Positions 40,475-49,009 of a stretch of 64,000 nucleotides of DNA are shown here, one piece after another. The notes beneath the pieces are model-generated. The model did no database searches and was not told where the DNA came from. It worked only from the letters and a program-made list of their open reading frames with translations. Each line of letters begins with the position of its first letter. Position 1 is the first letter of the stretch. Position numbers and translations under genes: made by a program. The DNA is from Candidozyma auris (lineage: Eukaryota; Ascomycota; Pichiomycetes; Serinales; Metschnikowiaceae), in assembly GCF_003013715.1 (NCBI RefSeq), contig NC_072812.1, positions 682,001 to 746,000 of the forward strand. The letters are read 5' to 3'.

Positions 40475-41493
40475 AGTGGATGTTAAATCGGGGGATGTTG
40501 GGTAAACTTGAGTGTATACTACCACCAAAGATAAGGAGTGTCAGGAGACTATGCTCGAGATCTGGCAGAGGCAGTATAAAAGCTAGCAACTATGAAGTAC
40601 TGACGCTTGAAAGAAAGCTCGGGTTATGGTATAATATGGGGGAACAGAAAGAACGGAAGCTAGTAGAATTTTCACCAGAGCAGGTTTTTTCTGTCCAATG
40701 TAGAGGAGGTGCCAGACGCACTCACCTGGGAGTATCACGTGATCAACGTTCACCGCAGGGACTTGCAAGTTTCTTATCACTTGTGGCAAGAGCCAAGATA
40801 CACAGGCGACCGAAAGTTTAACCGGCTTTTCAAATCTTTAAAATTATTGTCAAGAGATTTGCTGACTCAGTTTGTCTGGGCGTATGTGGGGGAGCAAGCG
40901 AGCGCTCACGCATTTTGCGAACCTATTTCTGCGGTGGGGAACTCACTGGGGAGATAAGGTGGGTTGAGAATTCCGGCGATAGGGGCAGCTCAAGAGAAGA
41001 AGAGATCTAATCCTAGAAATGAAGATTTCGAGGAGAAAGACGTGAACAGATTTTAAGAAAGATTAGTCCATTTTTGCCAATAATCGCTGCTTTTGGCATT
41101 CGCCTGTTCCATGTTCGGCGATTTACCGCACGAATCCTAACAAACAACAGTGTGCATAAAAGTGGTCGCTGATAGCGATAAAGCACTGCGCATGAGACCC
41201 TATCTTACTTACAGTGAGGGGGAATGCCTGTGATTAAGCCAAATGGATTCTTGGTGCTTACGGTTTGCAATGTGTGCTACGGTATCTTTTGAAAACATTG
41301 AAGAACCCTTAAAATTGCTGAGGATGGCTCCTTTTCATCACACAGTCGATCGTGGCTTAGCAGTGTGTACACCCCACCCAGAAGTTTGCAGCCGTGGGTT
41401 TGCAGCCATGGTGAAGGTGTCGCAAATGAGTTCCTTATACTGTTATTTTTATGCTACATAGGTTTCTAATAATGTTCAATGACAATAATGTCT
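40475..41493. promoter_or_regulatory. Long upstream region of the unknown Ser-rich gene
   Basis: This 1,019 bp gap precedes the unknown gene and follows the DLD1 stop, both minus strand. It contains TCACGTGA at 40735-40742. Overlapping short frames (40480-40957, 41243-41461) have no supporting features. Large gaps of this kind in compact genomes often mark regulated genes. Confidence 0.4.
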
Positions 41494-43155
41494 CTAGAAT
41501 TCTCCTCTGTCTTGAGGATCAATTTTAAATATTTTGTCTGGATTGAGAATCCTTTTTGGATCAAGTGCTAGCTTCAACTTTCTCATGGTGTCTACTGCTT
41601 CCTGACCAAGTTCATATGCGAGGAACGTTCTTTTGCCATTTCCGATCCCATGCTCTCCACTTGCTGTTCCTTCATTTCTCAACCCAATCATTGTAATCTC
41701 ATTGATTACTTTATGACACTCGTGGAGCTGGTCGGGAGTGTAAAAGAGGTCAGCATGCAAGTTACCGTCTCCCACATGTCCAAGAATAACCGATTTAAAT
41801 CCAGACCGATCAATGAGAGCACGAATCTCGTCGACAACCTTAGGTAGTTTTGAGAGTGGTACCGCAATGTCGGTGACCCAGAGTCTCACGTTTTCGTCAA
41901 TCTCATTCTTGCCGTAGTCTAGAATAGAAAAAAATGCATTCTTACGAGCCTGGAAAAGCTCTTCCCCTTCGTTTTTGTTTTTCGCAATGATGAAATCAGC
42001 GCACTTGTTTTCAAGCGACACCTTTTTGATGATCTGCAACGTCTCGTCCACGACCACCTTGTTGTGGCCGCCTACTTTAAAAAATATGGTAGGCACCTCA
42101 AGCCACTTCTTGGTAAGTTGACCACTGTAGTTTGTACAATGCATCATGTCCTCGTCCAAAAGCTCAATGGCTTCAGGACGAATACCTTTTCGAAAAAGCT
42201 CTGCCACGGTCTTGGAGGCCGCAGTGACAGACGGAAATTGGCCAACCGCAACTGTTTCATGCAGAGGCTTGACGTGAAGTCTCACAGTAGCCTCAGTCAC
42301 GATCCCCAAAGTTCCCTCACTGCCGATAAAAAGACCAGTAAGATTGTAGCCCGAGGAGGTTTTTCTAGGTCTTTGCCTTGTCTTTATGATAGTTCCGTCA
42401 GCAAGCACCACAGTCAACGATACGACATTGTGTACCATAGCTCCATATCTAGATGCATTAACGCCCGAAGCGTTCGTGTTTACCATTCCACCAATCAACC
42501 CACTTGGTCCACAATCGCAGCCAAACATCAACTTCTGATTGGTGAGGTGCTCATTGAGGTCCATCCAGCCTACGCCAGCCTGAACGGTTGCATCTAGGTC
42601 GTCATGGTTTATTCTGAGCACTTTGTTCATTCGACTGGTGTCCAAGACTATCCCACATCGAGTGGAAAAAGTATGCCCCTCAAGAGAACTGCCCCCAGAG
42701 TAAGGCACAACAGGCACGTTGTACTTGTGAGCGATTTTCATGATAGACGAGACTTCCTCTGTCGAAAATGCATAGACAACATACCTTGGCTTCTCATGAG
42801 GCTTTGGTGGGTGTGGTGTGAACCCATTATCACTGTGAGCGGTGATCTCCACCACCGACTCTTTCACATGGTCTTCACCCACAGCATTTTTGATATCCTC
42901 GACAGCAACTTTCAATTCTTCATCTGTAGCGTAAATGGGAGACCCGATCTTCTCCAAATTCGTCGTTGAAGACCATGGGAACAAGTCTTCAGGAGGATTC
43001 TTTGTGATCTCTCTTTTTCCTATAAAATACCCAGCAGTAGCAAATGATGCCGAGACAAAAAGAGTAGAAAGAAGCGAGATTCGTCTTACTGGTGGCACCT
43101 TCGATGCCGATTGTGAATTCCAACGTCTCGGTAGTCGAGCTATAATTTTGAACAT
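41494..43155 (-). CDS. DLD1: D-lactate dehydrogenase (cytochrome), mitochondrial
   Basis: A 553-residue flavoprotein from the ATG at 43155. An Arg-rich presequence ([19 protein letters not shown]) is followed by a hydrophobic segment ([19 protein letters not shown] near 28-46), the inner-membrane layout of Dld1 rather than cytosolic Dld2/3. The FAD-binding PCMH domain has [16 protein letters not shown] near 149, [20 protein letters not shown] near 212 and [20 protein letters not shown] near 271. The C-terminal FAD-oxidase cap carries [13 protein letters not shown] near 459, [14 protein letters not shown] near 497 and [13 protein letters not shown]. It oxidises D-lactate and passes electrons to cytochrome c. 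Confidence 0.93.
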   Translation of the reverse strand: MFKIIARLPRRWNSQSASKVPPVRRISLLSTLFVSASFATAGYFIGKREITKNPPEDLFPWSSTTNLEKIGSPIYATDEELKVAVEDIKNAVGEDHVKESVVEITAHSDNGFTPHPPKPHEKPRYVVYAFSTEEVSSIMKIAHKYNVPVVPYSGGSSLEGHTFSTRCGIVLDTSRMNKVLRINHDDLDATVQAGVGWMDLNEHLTNQKLMFGCDCGPSGLIGGMVNTNASGVNASRYGAMVHNVVSLTVVLADGTIIKTRQRPRKTSSGYNLTGLFIGSEGTLGIVTEATVRLHVKPLHETVAVGQFPSVTAASKTVAELFRKGIRPEAIELLDEDMMHCTNYSGQLTKKWLEVPTIFFKVGGHNKVVVDETLQIIKKVSLENKCADFIIAKNKNEGEELFQARKNAFFSILDYGKNEIDENVRLWVTDIAVPLSKLPKVVDEIRALIDRSGFKSVILGHVGDGNLHADLFYTPDQLHECHKVINEITMIGLRNEGTASGEHGIGNGKRTFLAYELGQEAVDTMRKLKLALDPKRILNPDKIFKIDPQDRGEF

Positions 43156-43301
43156 ACCAATGAGTCACCGTGAAAAATGAAAATCCGATTCTGAACGTTT
43201 ATCTATGCGCGCCAGGTGAGGCTCTAATGTGGCTTGTATTGTATTTGATTAGCAGGCTTCATTTTTTTCGCAGCCGCTGTTGAGTACACATTGAGATTAC
43301 A

Positions 43302-44504
43302 CTATATCGCTGAAGGAGATGCAGAGGGCTCTTCGAAACCCGTCTCAACTGTCTTCTTCATCAATTCCTCTGCCCTGTTGATACCGTGTTTGCGAAAACT
43401 CTTCATGGGCTTCATGCCCCACTTTTTCAACATGGCAATGTCCTCGTCCCATCCACTACACATTGTGGTGAGCATTCTTTCCCCGGTGAAAATAGCGTTG
43501 CAACCAGCAGAGAAACAGAGAAATTGCTCATGTTCCTTCATTGTGTATCTTCCAGCAGCCAAACGAATAATGGACTCGGGCATAATAACTCTTGCAGTGG
43601 CAATGGTTCTTAAAATCGCCTCAAATTTCAACTTTCTGTTTGACCCCGGAGGAAGTTTAGAAATTTCTTCCTCCATTGGTGTGCCTTTTATTGGCACTAG
43701 TCTGTTTATTGGTAGCGACTCAGGGTGTCTTTCCATGGTAGCCAATGTATGCAAGAAGCTGACATGATCATCCGGCGTTTCTCCCAAGCCTAAAATACCT
43801 CCAGTGCAAGCTTTGATGCCGACCTTCTGAACCTGTTTTATGGTCTCGAGACGATCATCGTAGGTTCTTGTGGAAATGACATTGGGATAGTGTTCTCTTG
43901 ATGTGTCGATATTATGGTTATACGCCGTTAAACCAGACTTTTTGAGTACTTTTGCTTGGTTCTCATCCACCATGCCCAAGGTGACACAGGTTTCCATTTG
44001 CAACTCGTCATTGATCCACTTCACCATCTCTGCAATTTTTCGCAACCCAGACTTACGTCCATGCATGTCTCTCCAGGCGGCACCCATACAGAAACGGGTA
44101 CTTCCGTTCTCTTTTGCTTTGATAGCAGCCTTTTGCACTTCCTCCAACTTGACTAATTTTTCTGGCTTTGTTCCCGTGTCATAACGGCTAGATTGAGAAC
44201 AGTATTTACAGTCTTCAGAGCACCCACCCGTCTTGATGTTAAGCAAAGTGCAAAGCTGAACCTCAGATGGATCATGATACCGTCTGTGCTGAAGCTGGGC
44301 CTGAAATGTCAATTCCATTAGAGGGGTATTGTAAATTTCTTTAATTTCATCCCTAGTCCATTGATTGTGAGGTTTGCAATTGATAGCTGAATTAATTGCT
44401 TTGACTGGTGATATTATTGACGGCTCATTAAATGTCAACTTCACGCCTAATGGTCTAGAAGCAGTGCTCAACCTAGTACATGTTGCAAAACTTCTTAAAA
44501 ACAT
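43302..44504 (-). CDS. BIO2: Biotin synthase
   Basis: A 400-residue radical-SAM enzyme from the ATG at 44504. The first ~25 residues (MFLRSFATCTRLSTASRPLG) resemble a mitochondrial presequence. The 4Fe-4S radical-SAM cluster motif GGCSEDCKYCSQSSRYDTG near 93-111 has the CxxxCxxC cysteines. ETCVTLGMV near 170, YNHNIDTSREHYP near 195 and ACTGGILGLGET near 233 are further family hallmarks, with the [2Fe-2S] Cys/Arg ligands in this scaffold. It inserts sulfur into dethiobiotin. A TATA-like TATATAAT on the minus strand (about 44586-44593) lies ~85 bp upstream. Confidence 0.97.
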   Translation of the reverse strand: MFLRSFATCTRLSTASRPLGVKLTFNEPSIISPVKAINSAINCKPHNQWTRDEIKEIYNTPLMELTFQAQLQHRRYHDPSEVQLCTLLNIKTGGCSEDCKYCSQSSRYDTGTKPEKLVKLEEVQKAAIKAKENGSTRFCMGAAWRDMHGRKSGLRKIAEMVKWINDELQMETCVTLGMVDENQAKVLKKSGLTAYNHNIDTSREHYPNVISTRTYDDRLETIKQVQKVGIKACTGGILGLGETPDDHVSFLHTLATMERHPESLPINRLVPIKGTPMEEEISKLPPGSNRKLKFEAILRTIATARVIMPESIIRLAAGRYTMKEHEQFLCFSAGCNAIFTGERMLTTMCSGWDEDIAMLKKWGMKPMKSFRKHGINRAEELMKKTVETGFEEPSASPSAI

Positions 44505-45139
44505 GGAGAATGTAATATGATGAAAATATATCTTTATGCAATTCGAGCTATTCTAAATGGCTGCGACATCTCGAAGTGCCCTCATTATATATTACCCAAT
44601 TTTTATTGGGCCCCTCCTCTGTGGGCTTATCTGGGGCGAGAGTCATCCTGAATCATCGTGGCCCAAAGTTTTTCCGCGCAAGGAGTCATCCGAGTCAGCT
44701 AACAAAGGTAGACCTCTCCAAGACAGCTTGGATAAGAGAGCCGATAGAAGATTTGGATGCAAAGAACTAATTTCAAATACGACTCAATGGGTCAATTTAC
44801 AATTTGTGAACTCAATCTAGCTTAAATCGCAAGACGATCTTTGTAGAATTAACCAGTGAAGTACACTAATTCCTTTTTTTTTTTTTTTTTTTGGTTGAAG
44901 AATACGTTGATAAATCTTATTCAGCTTGAGAAGTAAAGTATTTTAAAGAATCCCAATCCCCATCTTATTTTATGTCTTGTAAGCAAACGATTCGAAACCA
45001 CTATATACGCCTAGGGCTGTAGCCCTGGCCTGCACATATGCCCTCTTGGGCCTGACACACCGCACTCCGATGTGGTGAGTGAAAAAAAAAAAAAAATTCA
45101 CAGTTGAGTAAACTTTCCCATACAACTACTTCATCAGCA
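44505..45139. promoter_or_regulatory. BIO2 / RPL22 divergent promoter with inverted repeats and homopolymer tracts
   Basis: These 635 bp include the BIO2 TATA region, 19 T at 44874-44892, 15 A at 45082-45096, an inverted repeat AGGGCTGTAGCCCT at 45013-45026 and a second, GCCCTCTTGGGC, at about 45041-45052. The repeats lie 90-130 bp before RPL22 and resemble Tbf1 half sites. The 87-codon frame at 44557-44820 begins with an ATG but overlaps the BIO2 core promoter and is unlikely to be a gene. Confidence 0.55.
45013..45052. promoter_or_regulatory. Paired inverted repeats in RPL22 promoter
   Basis: AGGGCT and AGCCCT separated by GT, then GCCC and GGGC separated by TCTT, 90-130 bp upstream of RPL22. 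They resemble half sites of Tbf1, the ribosomal-protein regulator of Candida species. Confidence 0.45.
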
Positions 45140-45791
45140 ATGGCTCCAATTGTATGTATCACCTAAGTTTCGAAAAGATATCGAACAGTCAATAAACCTT
45201 GAACGGGAGTTTCTATTCGAATGTGGAAATCAGAATAACAAGGCGTTTTTTCATTGATTAGCGCCAGAGCTTTCTTCGGTCGAAGATTCTCACCAATTTT
45301 CTAGTATAAGCACCATTCATTTTTAACAATGATGATGGGCACCACCAGATCAGAATCCCGTCCTGGGGGCTTTGCTGTCTTTATCTGATGGGCTCTTTGG
45401 CTCATTTTGATAATTCACGTACGGTAGGCTAACAGGATTCTAGACCACCAAGAACACTCACGCCCCAAAGAAGTTCGTCGTTGACACCTCCGCTCCAGTG
45501 GAGAATGCTGTCTTCGACCAGGAGGCTTACGTTAAGTTCTTGAACGAGCGTATTAAGGTTGACGGTATCCTCGGTAACTTGGGTGACGCCATCACCATCT
45601 CTGAGGAGGGCAACAAGGTTATTGTTGTTTCCACTGCCAAGTTCTCTGGTAAGTACTTGAAGTACTTGACCAAGAAGTTTTTGAAGAAGAACCAGCTCAG
45701 AGACTGGATCAGATTCGTCTCTGTCAAGAGAAACCAGTACCAGTTGCAGTTCTACTCCATTGCTGACGACGAGGAGGAGGACGAGGAGTAA
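45140..45791 (+). CDS. RPL22: 60S ribosomal protein L22 (eL22), spliced
   Basis: Exons 45140-45151 and 45444-45791 give 119 residues. Exon 1 encodes MAPI; the 292 nt intron has donor GTATGT, branch GGCTAAC and acceptor TTCTAG ten bases on. The nearer CTAACAG acceptor would break the frame. The protein [20 protein letters not shown] continues to the eL22 core [40 protein letters not shown] and [10 protein letters not shown], ending acidic EEEDEE. The intron holds a candidate hairpin; Rpl22 binds its own intron to block splicing in S. cerevisiae RPL22B. Confidence 0.97.
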
Positions 45792-46433
45792 ATTCTTCCA
45801 GTTGTATAATACATAATAACTTTGAATAGTTTACTTGATAATTGGGAATGGTTAATGAAATTCATGTAGACTGATCTCCTGTCCGTCGAATTGAGGCGTC
45901 AATCAGAAACTGGCGCTGTGTTCGGCAACTAGTCAGTTTTTCTTCTCTTGTCTTTTTTGTTTTAATAAGATAACATTGAACGAGCAAAGTCGAAACCCTG
46001 ATAACTATCACATTAAAGTTGAAATACTATAATTAAAGATTCAAGACTTTTTGCCAGTCGATGACTAGTACAGACTGATCCAAAGAAGGAATTCGAGGGC
46101 ATTTTCTAGCTATTCTTGGTCATTCGAAAGAAATTCATCCTTCACGCTTCAAGCACGTAAGAATGCCTCCTAGAAGCCACGAACTATAAGGCAGCTCTGT
46201 AAGTTCTTCAAACAGCACAACATCGGATTATGATGAATGCGTTGATTAAGGGTCGCTAACGTTAAGATGTTCCTTTTTTTAAAAAAACTTCCGGCCTAGG
46301 AGCCTCACCAAAATTTCAATCACTTTCAGCAAGCACAAGCTAGCTAAAAGCCAATTTTTCATTCGAAATCGCTGGTGATGAGCCCCTCATAATCAAGTTC
46401 ATATTCATCTCATTTTCCAGTGGCACACAGAAT
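45792..46433. other. Intergenic between RPL22 and tRNA-Asn
   Basis: These 642 bp are AT-rich. I looked for solo-LTR ends (TG...CA with short flanking repeats), which are common beside yeast tRNA genes, and saw none. No protein or RNA gene recognised. Confidence 0.35.
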
Positions 46434-46507
46434 GACTCCGTGGCCAAGCTGGTTAAGGCGCAAGACTGTTAATCTTGAGATCGTGAGTTCGATCCTCACC
46501 GGGGTCG
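46434..46507 (+). tRNA. tRNA-Asn (anticodon GUU)
   Basis: The 74 nt sequence folds as a complete cloverleaf: acceptor GACTCCG pairs with CGGGGTC (one T-G wobble), the anticodon loop is CTGTTAA with GTT, and the T loop is TTCGATC. Internal promoter A box (TGGCCAAGCTGG) and B box (GTTCGATCC) are present. There is no intron. Six T at 46517-46522 provide the Pol III terminator. Confidence 0.97.
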
Positions 46508-46512
46508 TGTAA

Positions 46513-46522
46513 TCTCTTTTTT
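46513..46522 (+). terminator. Pol III terminator of tRNA-Asn
   Basis: A run of six T begins ten bases after the tRNA 3' end, the normal RNA polymerase III stop. Confidence 0.8.
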
Positions 46523-47170
46523 CTCCCCGTTATATATTATCTCTCTCCTGAATAAGCTGTTTCAGTGTGCGCGTCACTCTCAGCTGAGCTTGTGACACTG
46601 TTGCCAGGTCAGGTTGCCCCGCTTACAGTGCGCACATCTTCATGAGACCCAAAAGTGTCCCTTGAAAAATAGTAGTACTGGTCAGTGAAACAGTTCAGGC
46701 AAATAATAAGGCAAATGATTCTTATGATTTTAGTTGACTCTCCGGTCCCCGCATTGTTTTTCTCCGAGTTCGAAATCCCCATTTTTTGCCTAATTGCAGG
46801 GGCTCTTCGGAGATTGTCAGCTTTCGTAAGCCAGACTGTCTTAGCATTTGCCTACACATGATTCGCTAGCAGCCCTCACGGCTCACTCCACATAAATTTC
46901 ACATTTTTAGGGAATACCAGCGATGATGTCAGTATAATAATCTTCAGCATATACATTTATTGTAGAGTTCTCAAAGAAATCTCAAAAGACCCGATATGTC
47001 TGCAATTTGAGACCTCCCTGCTCTTCCTATGGCCCGGATTCTCGTTTCGGTCTGCGTCTCCCCACTATACAGTTCTCAATGTGACATATTTAACGAGTAG
47101 AAAAAATATTCTCTTGAGGTTCACCACCGAGAACCAAAAGAACCACAGAAAAAAAACAACCTTTTTCATC
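46523..47170. promoter_or_regulatory. HEM1 upstream region
   Basis: About 650 bp of mixed composition between the tRNA and HEM1. No TATA box, CCAAT element on the plus strand or extra gene could be singled out with confidence. Confidence 0.3.
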
Positions 47171-48886
47171 ATGGAGTCGCTCACTCGTGCTTCCATGAAA
47201 ATGTGTCCCTTTGTGAAATCAAGATCCACCCAGGCTCTTCGCAAAATGAGCGAGGCCCTGACCTTGAGTCAACATGCCAAAGCTTGCCCTTTTATGGGTG
47301 CCGCTATGGCTGTTAGGGAGTACTCTCACTCTTCAAAGCCTGCTGCTGCCTCAAGTGCTCCTGCTGGGACTCCTCCAACCCGGATTCCCGCTGGATACTC
47401 CTTTTCTGGTAGTGACTTGGTTGCTAACACCATGGAACTTGTGGACAAGGCAACGAAGGAACAGGCTTTCGACTACGATGGGTTCCTTAGCAGCGAGATT
47501 GAAAAGAAGAGGAATGATAAATCGTATCGTTACTTCAACAACATCAACCGTTTGGCTGAGGAGTTCCCTAGAGCTCACTTGTCTTCTGAAGGTGAAAAGG
47601 TCACTGTTTGGTGTGCCAATGACTACTTGGGCATGGGGACCCATGAGAAGACCATCCAGGCCATGAAGAACACTTTGGATAGGTACGGCGCCGGTGCGGG
47701 CGGTACAAGAAACATTGCGGGCCATAACCGACATGCCATTGCTTTGGAGGCTGAACTTTCTCATTTGCATAAGCACGAGGCTGCGTTGGTGTTTAGCTCT
47801 TGTTTTGTTGCTAATGATGCGGTGCTCTCCCTCTTGGGTCAAAAAATGAAAGATTTGGTTATCTTTTCTGATGAGTTGAATCATGCTTCCATGATTCAAG
47901 GTATACGTAATTCAAGAGCGAGAAAGGAAGTGTTCAGGCACAACAATTTGGCAGATTTGGAGGATCGTTTGTCCAAATACCCTAGAAACACCCCAAAGTT
48001 GATTGCTTTTGAATCTGTCTACTCGATGTGCGGTTCTATCGCCCCGATCGAGAAAATCTGCGATTTGGCAGACAAGTACGGTGCCATGACCTTCTTGGAT
48101 GAAGTGCATGCAGTTGGTATGTATGGCCCTCACGGTGCGGGTGTTGCCGAACACTTGAACTTCGAGGAACACTTGAAAGCTGGATTGGATAAGATCCGTC
48201 CAGACTCAGTCATGAACAGAATTGACATGGTGACTGGTACCTTGGGCAAGGCCTACGGTGTTGTTGGTGGATACGTCACTGGAAAGCAGACTTTGATCGA
48301 TTGGATTCGTTCGTTTGCTCCGGGATTCATTTTCACCACCTCTTTGCCTCCTGCGGTGATGTCTGGTGCTACTGCTTCAATCAGGCACCAGAGATCTACA
48401 TTGATGGACAGAATTGCTCAGCAAAAGAACATTAGGTATGTGAAGAACAACTTTGGAAACATCGGCATCCCAGTGATTCCCAACCCGTCTCACATTGTGC
48501 CTGTTTTGGTTGGTAACGCCGCAGATGCTAAGAAGGCTTCTGACTTGTTGTTGAACAAACACAACATCTACGTCCAAGCCATCAATTTCCCTACTGTTCC
48601 TATCGGACAAGAGAGGTTGAGAATCACTCCCACTCCTGGACACGGTCCTGAAATTGCTGATGAATTGATTGGTGCTGTTGACTCGGTGTTTGGGGAGTTG
48701 AATTTGAAAAGAACCAATGATTGGGAAAGCGTTGGCGGTCTTTGCGGTGTCGGTGAACTTGATGCGCCTGCTGTGGAGCATATCTGGACTGACGAGCAAT
48801 TGTCCTTGCGTGACAGCGACTTGAATCCCAACGTCTTCGATCCACAGATCGCTCCTAACGCTGTGAGTTCAGGTGTTCCCTTGTAA
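47171..48886 (+). CDS. HEM1: 5-aminolevulinate synthase, mitochondrial
   Basis: The ATG at 47171 gives 571 residues; the longer frame starts at GTG. It condenses glycine and succinyl-CoA, the first heme step, in the mitochondrial matrix. The presequence contains two Cys-Pro heme-regulatory-type motifs, MKMCPFV near 10 and KACPFMG near 36. The PLP fold-type I core shows [19 protein letters not shown] near 124, [20 protein letters not shown] near 150, [17 protein letters not shown] near 282 and [15 protein letters not shown] near 325 with the PLP-binding Lys. Length is near the usual ~550. It starts the co-oriented run HEM1-SPC98-CRC1-PPH21-NUEM-OHCU-VMA1. Confidence 0.97.
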   Translation: MESLTRASMKMCPFVKSRSTQALRKMSEALTLSQHAKACPFMGAAMAVREYSHSSKPAAASSAPAGTPPTRIPAGYSFSGSDLVANTMELVDKATKEQAFDYDGFLSSEIEKKRNDKSYRYFNNINRLAEEFPRAHLSSEGEKVTVWCANDYLGMGTHEKTIQAMKNTLDRYGAGAGGTRNIAGHNRHAIALEAELSHLHKHEAALVFSSCFVANDAVLSLLGQKMKDLVIFSDELNHASMIQGIRNSRARKEVFRHNNLADLEDRLSKYPRNTPKLIAFESVYSMCGSIAPIEKICDLADKYGAMTFLDEVHAVGMYGPHGAGVAEHLNFEEHLKAGLDKIRPDSVMNRIDMVTGTLGKAYGVVGGYVTGKQTLIDWIRSFAPGFIFTTSLPPAVMSGATASIRHQRSTLMDRIAQQKNIRYVKNNFGNIGIPVIPNPSHIVPVLVGNAADAKKASDLLLNKHNIYVQAINFPTVPIGQERLRITPTPGHGPEIADELIGAVDSVFGELNLKRTNDWESVGGLCGVGELDAPAVEHIWTDEQLSLRDSDLNPNVFDPQIAPNAVSSGVPL

Positions 48887-49009
48887 GGCATTCTACCATA
48901 GGTAGAACACCATATTTTATATGCCAATTCTCCATGTCAATTGAATATTCTTTATCTAAAGCAACGTAGCTCTTCTCAAGTACTAAGACCTCTTATTGAG
49001 GGACATCTC

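Noticed and set aside
44557..44820. 87-codon ATG frame between BIO2 and RPL22
   Set aside because: It starts 53 bp from the BIO2 ATG and covers the likely BIO2 TATA element; composition is not protein-like beyond the first segment.
45792..46433. LTR or solo delta-like element beside the tRNA
   Set aside because: No TG/CA termini, target duplication or repeated segment found by eye.
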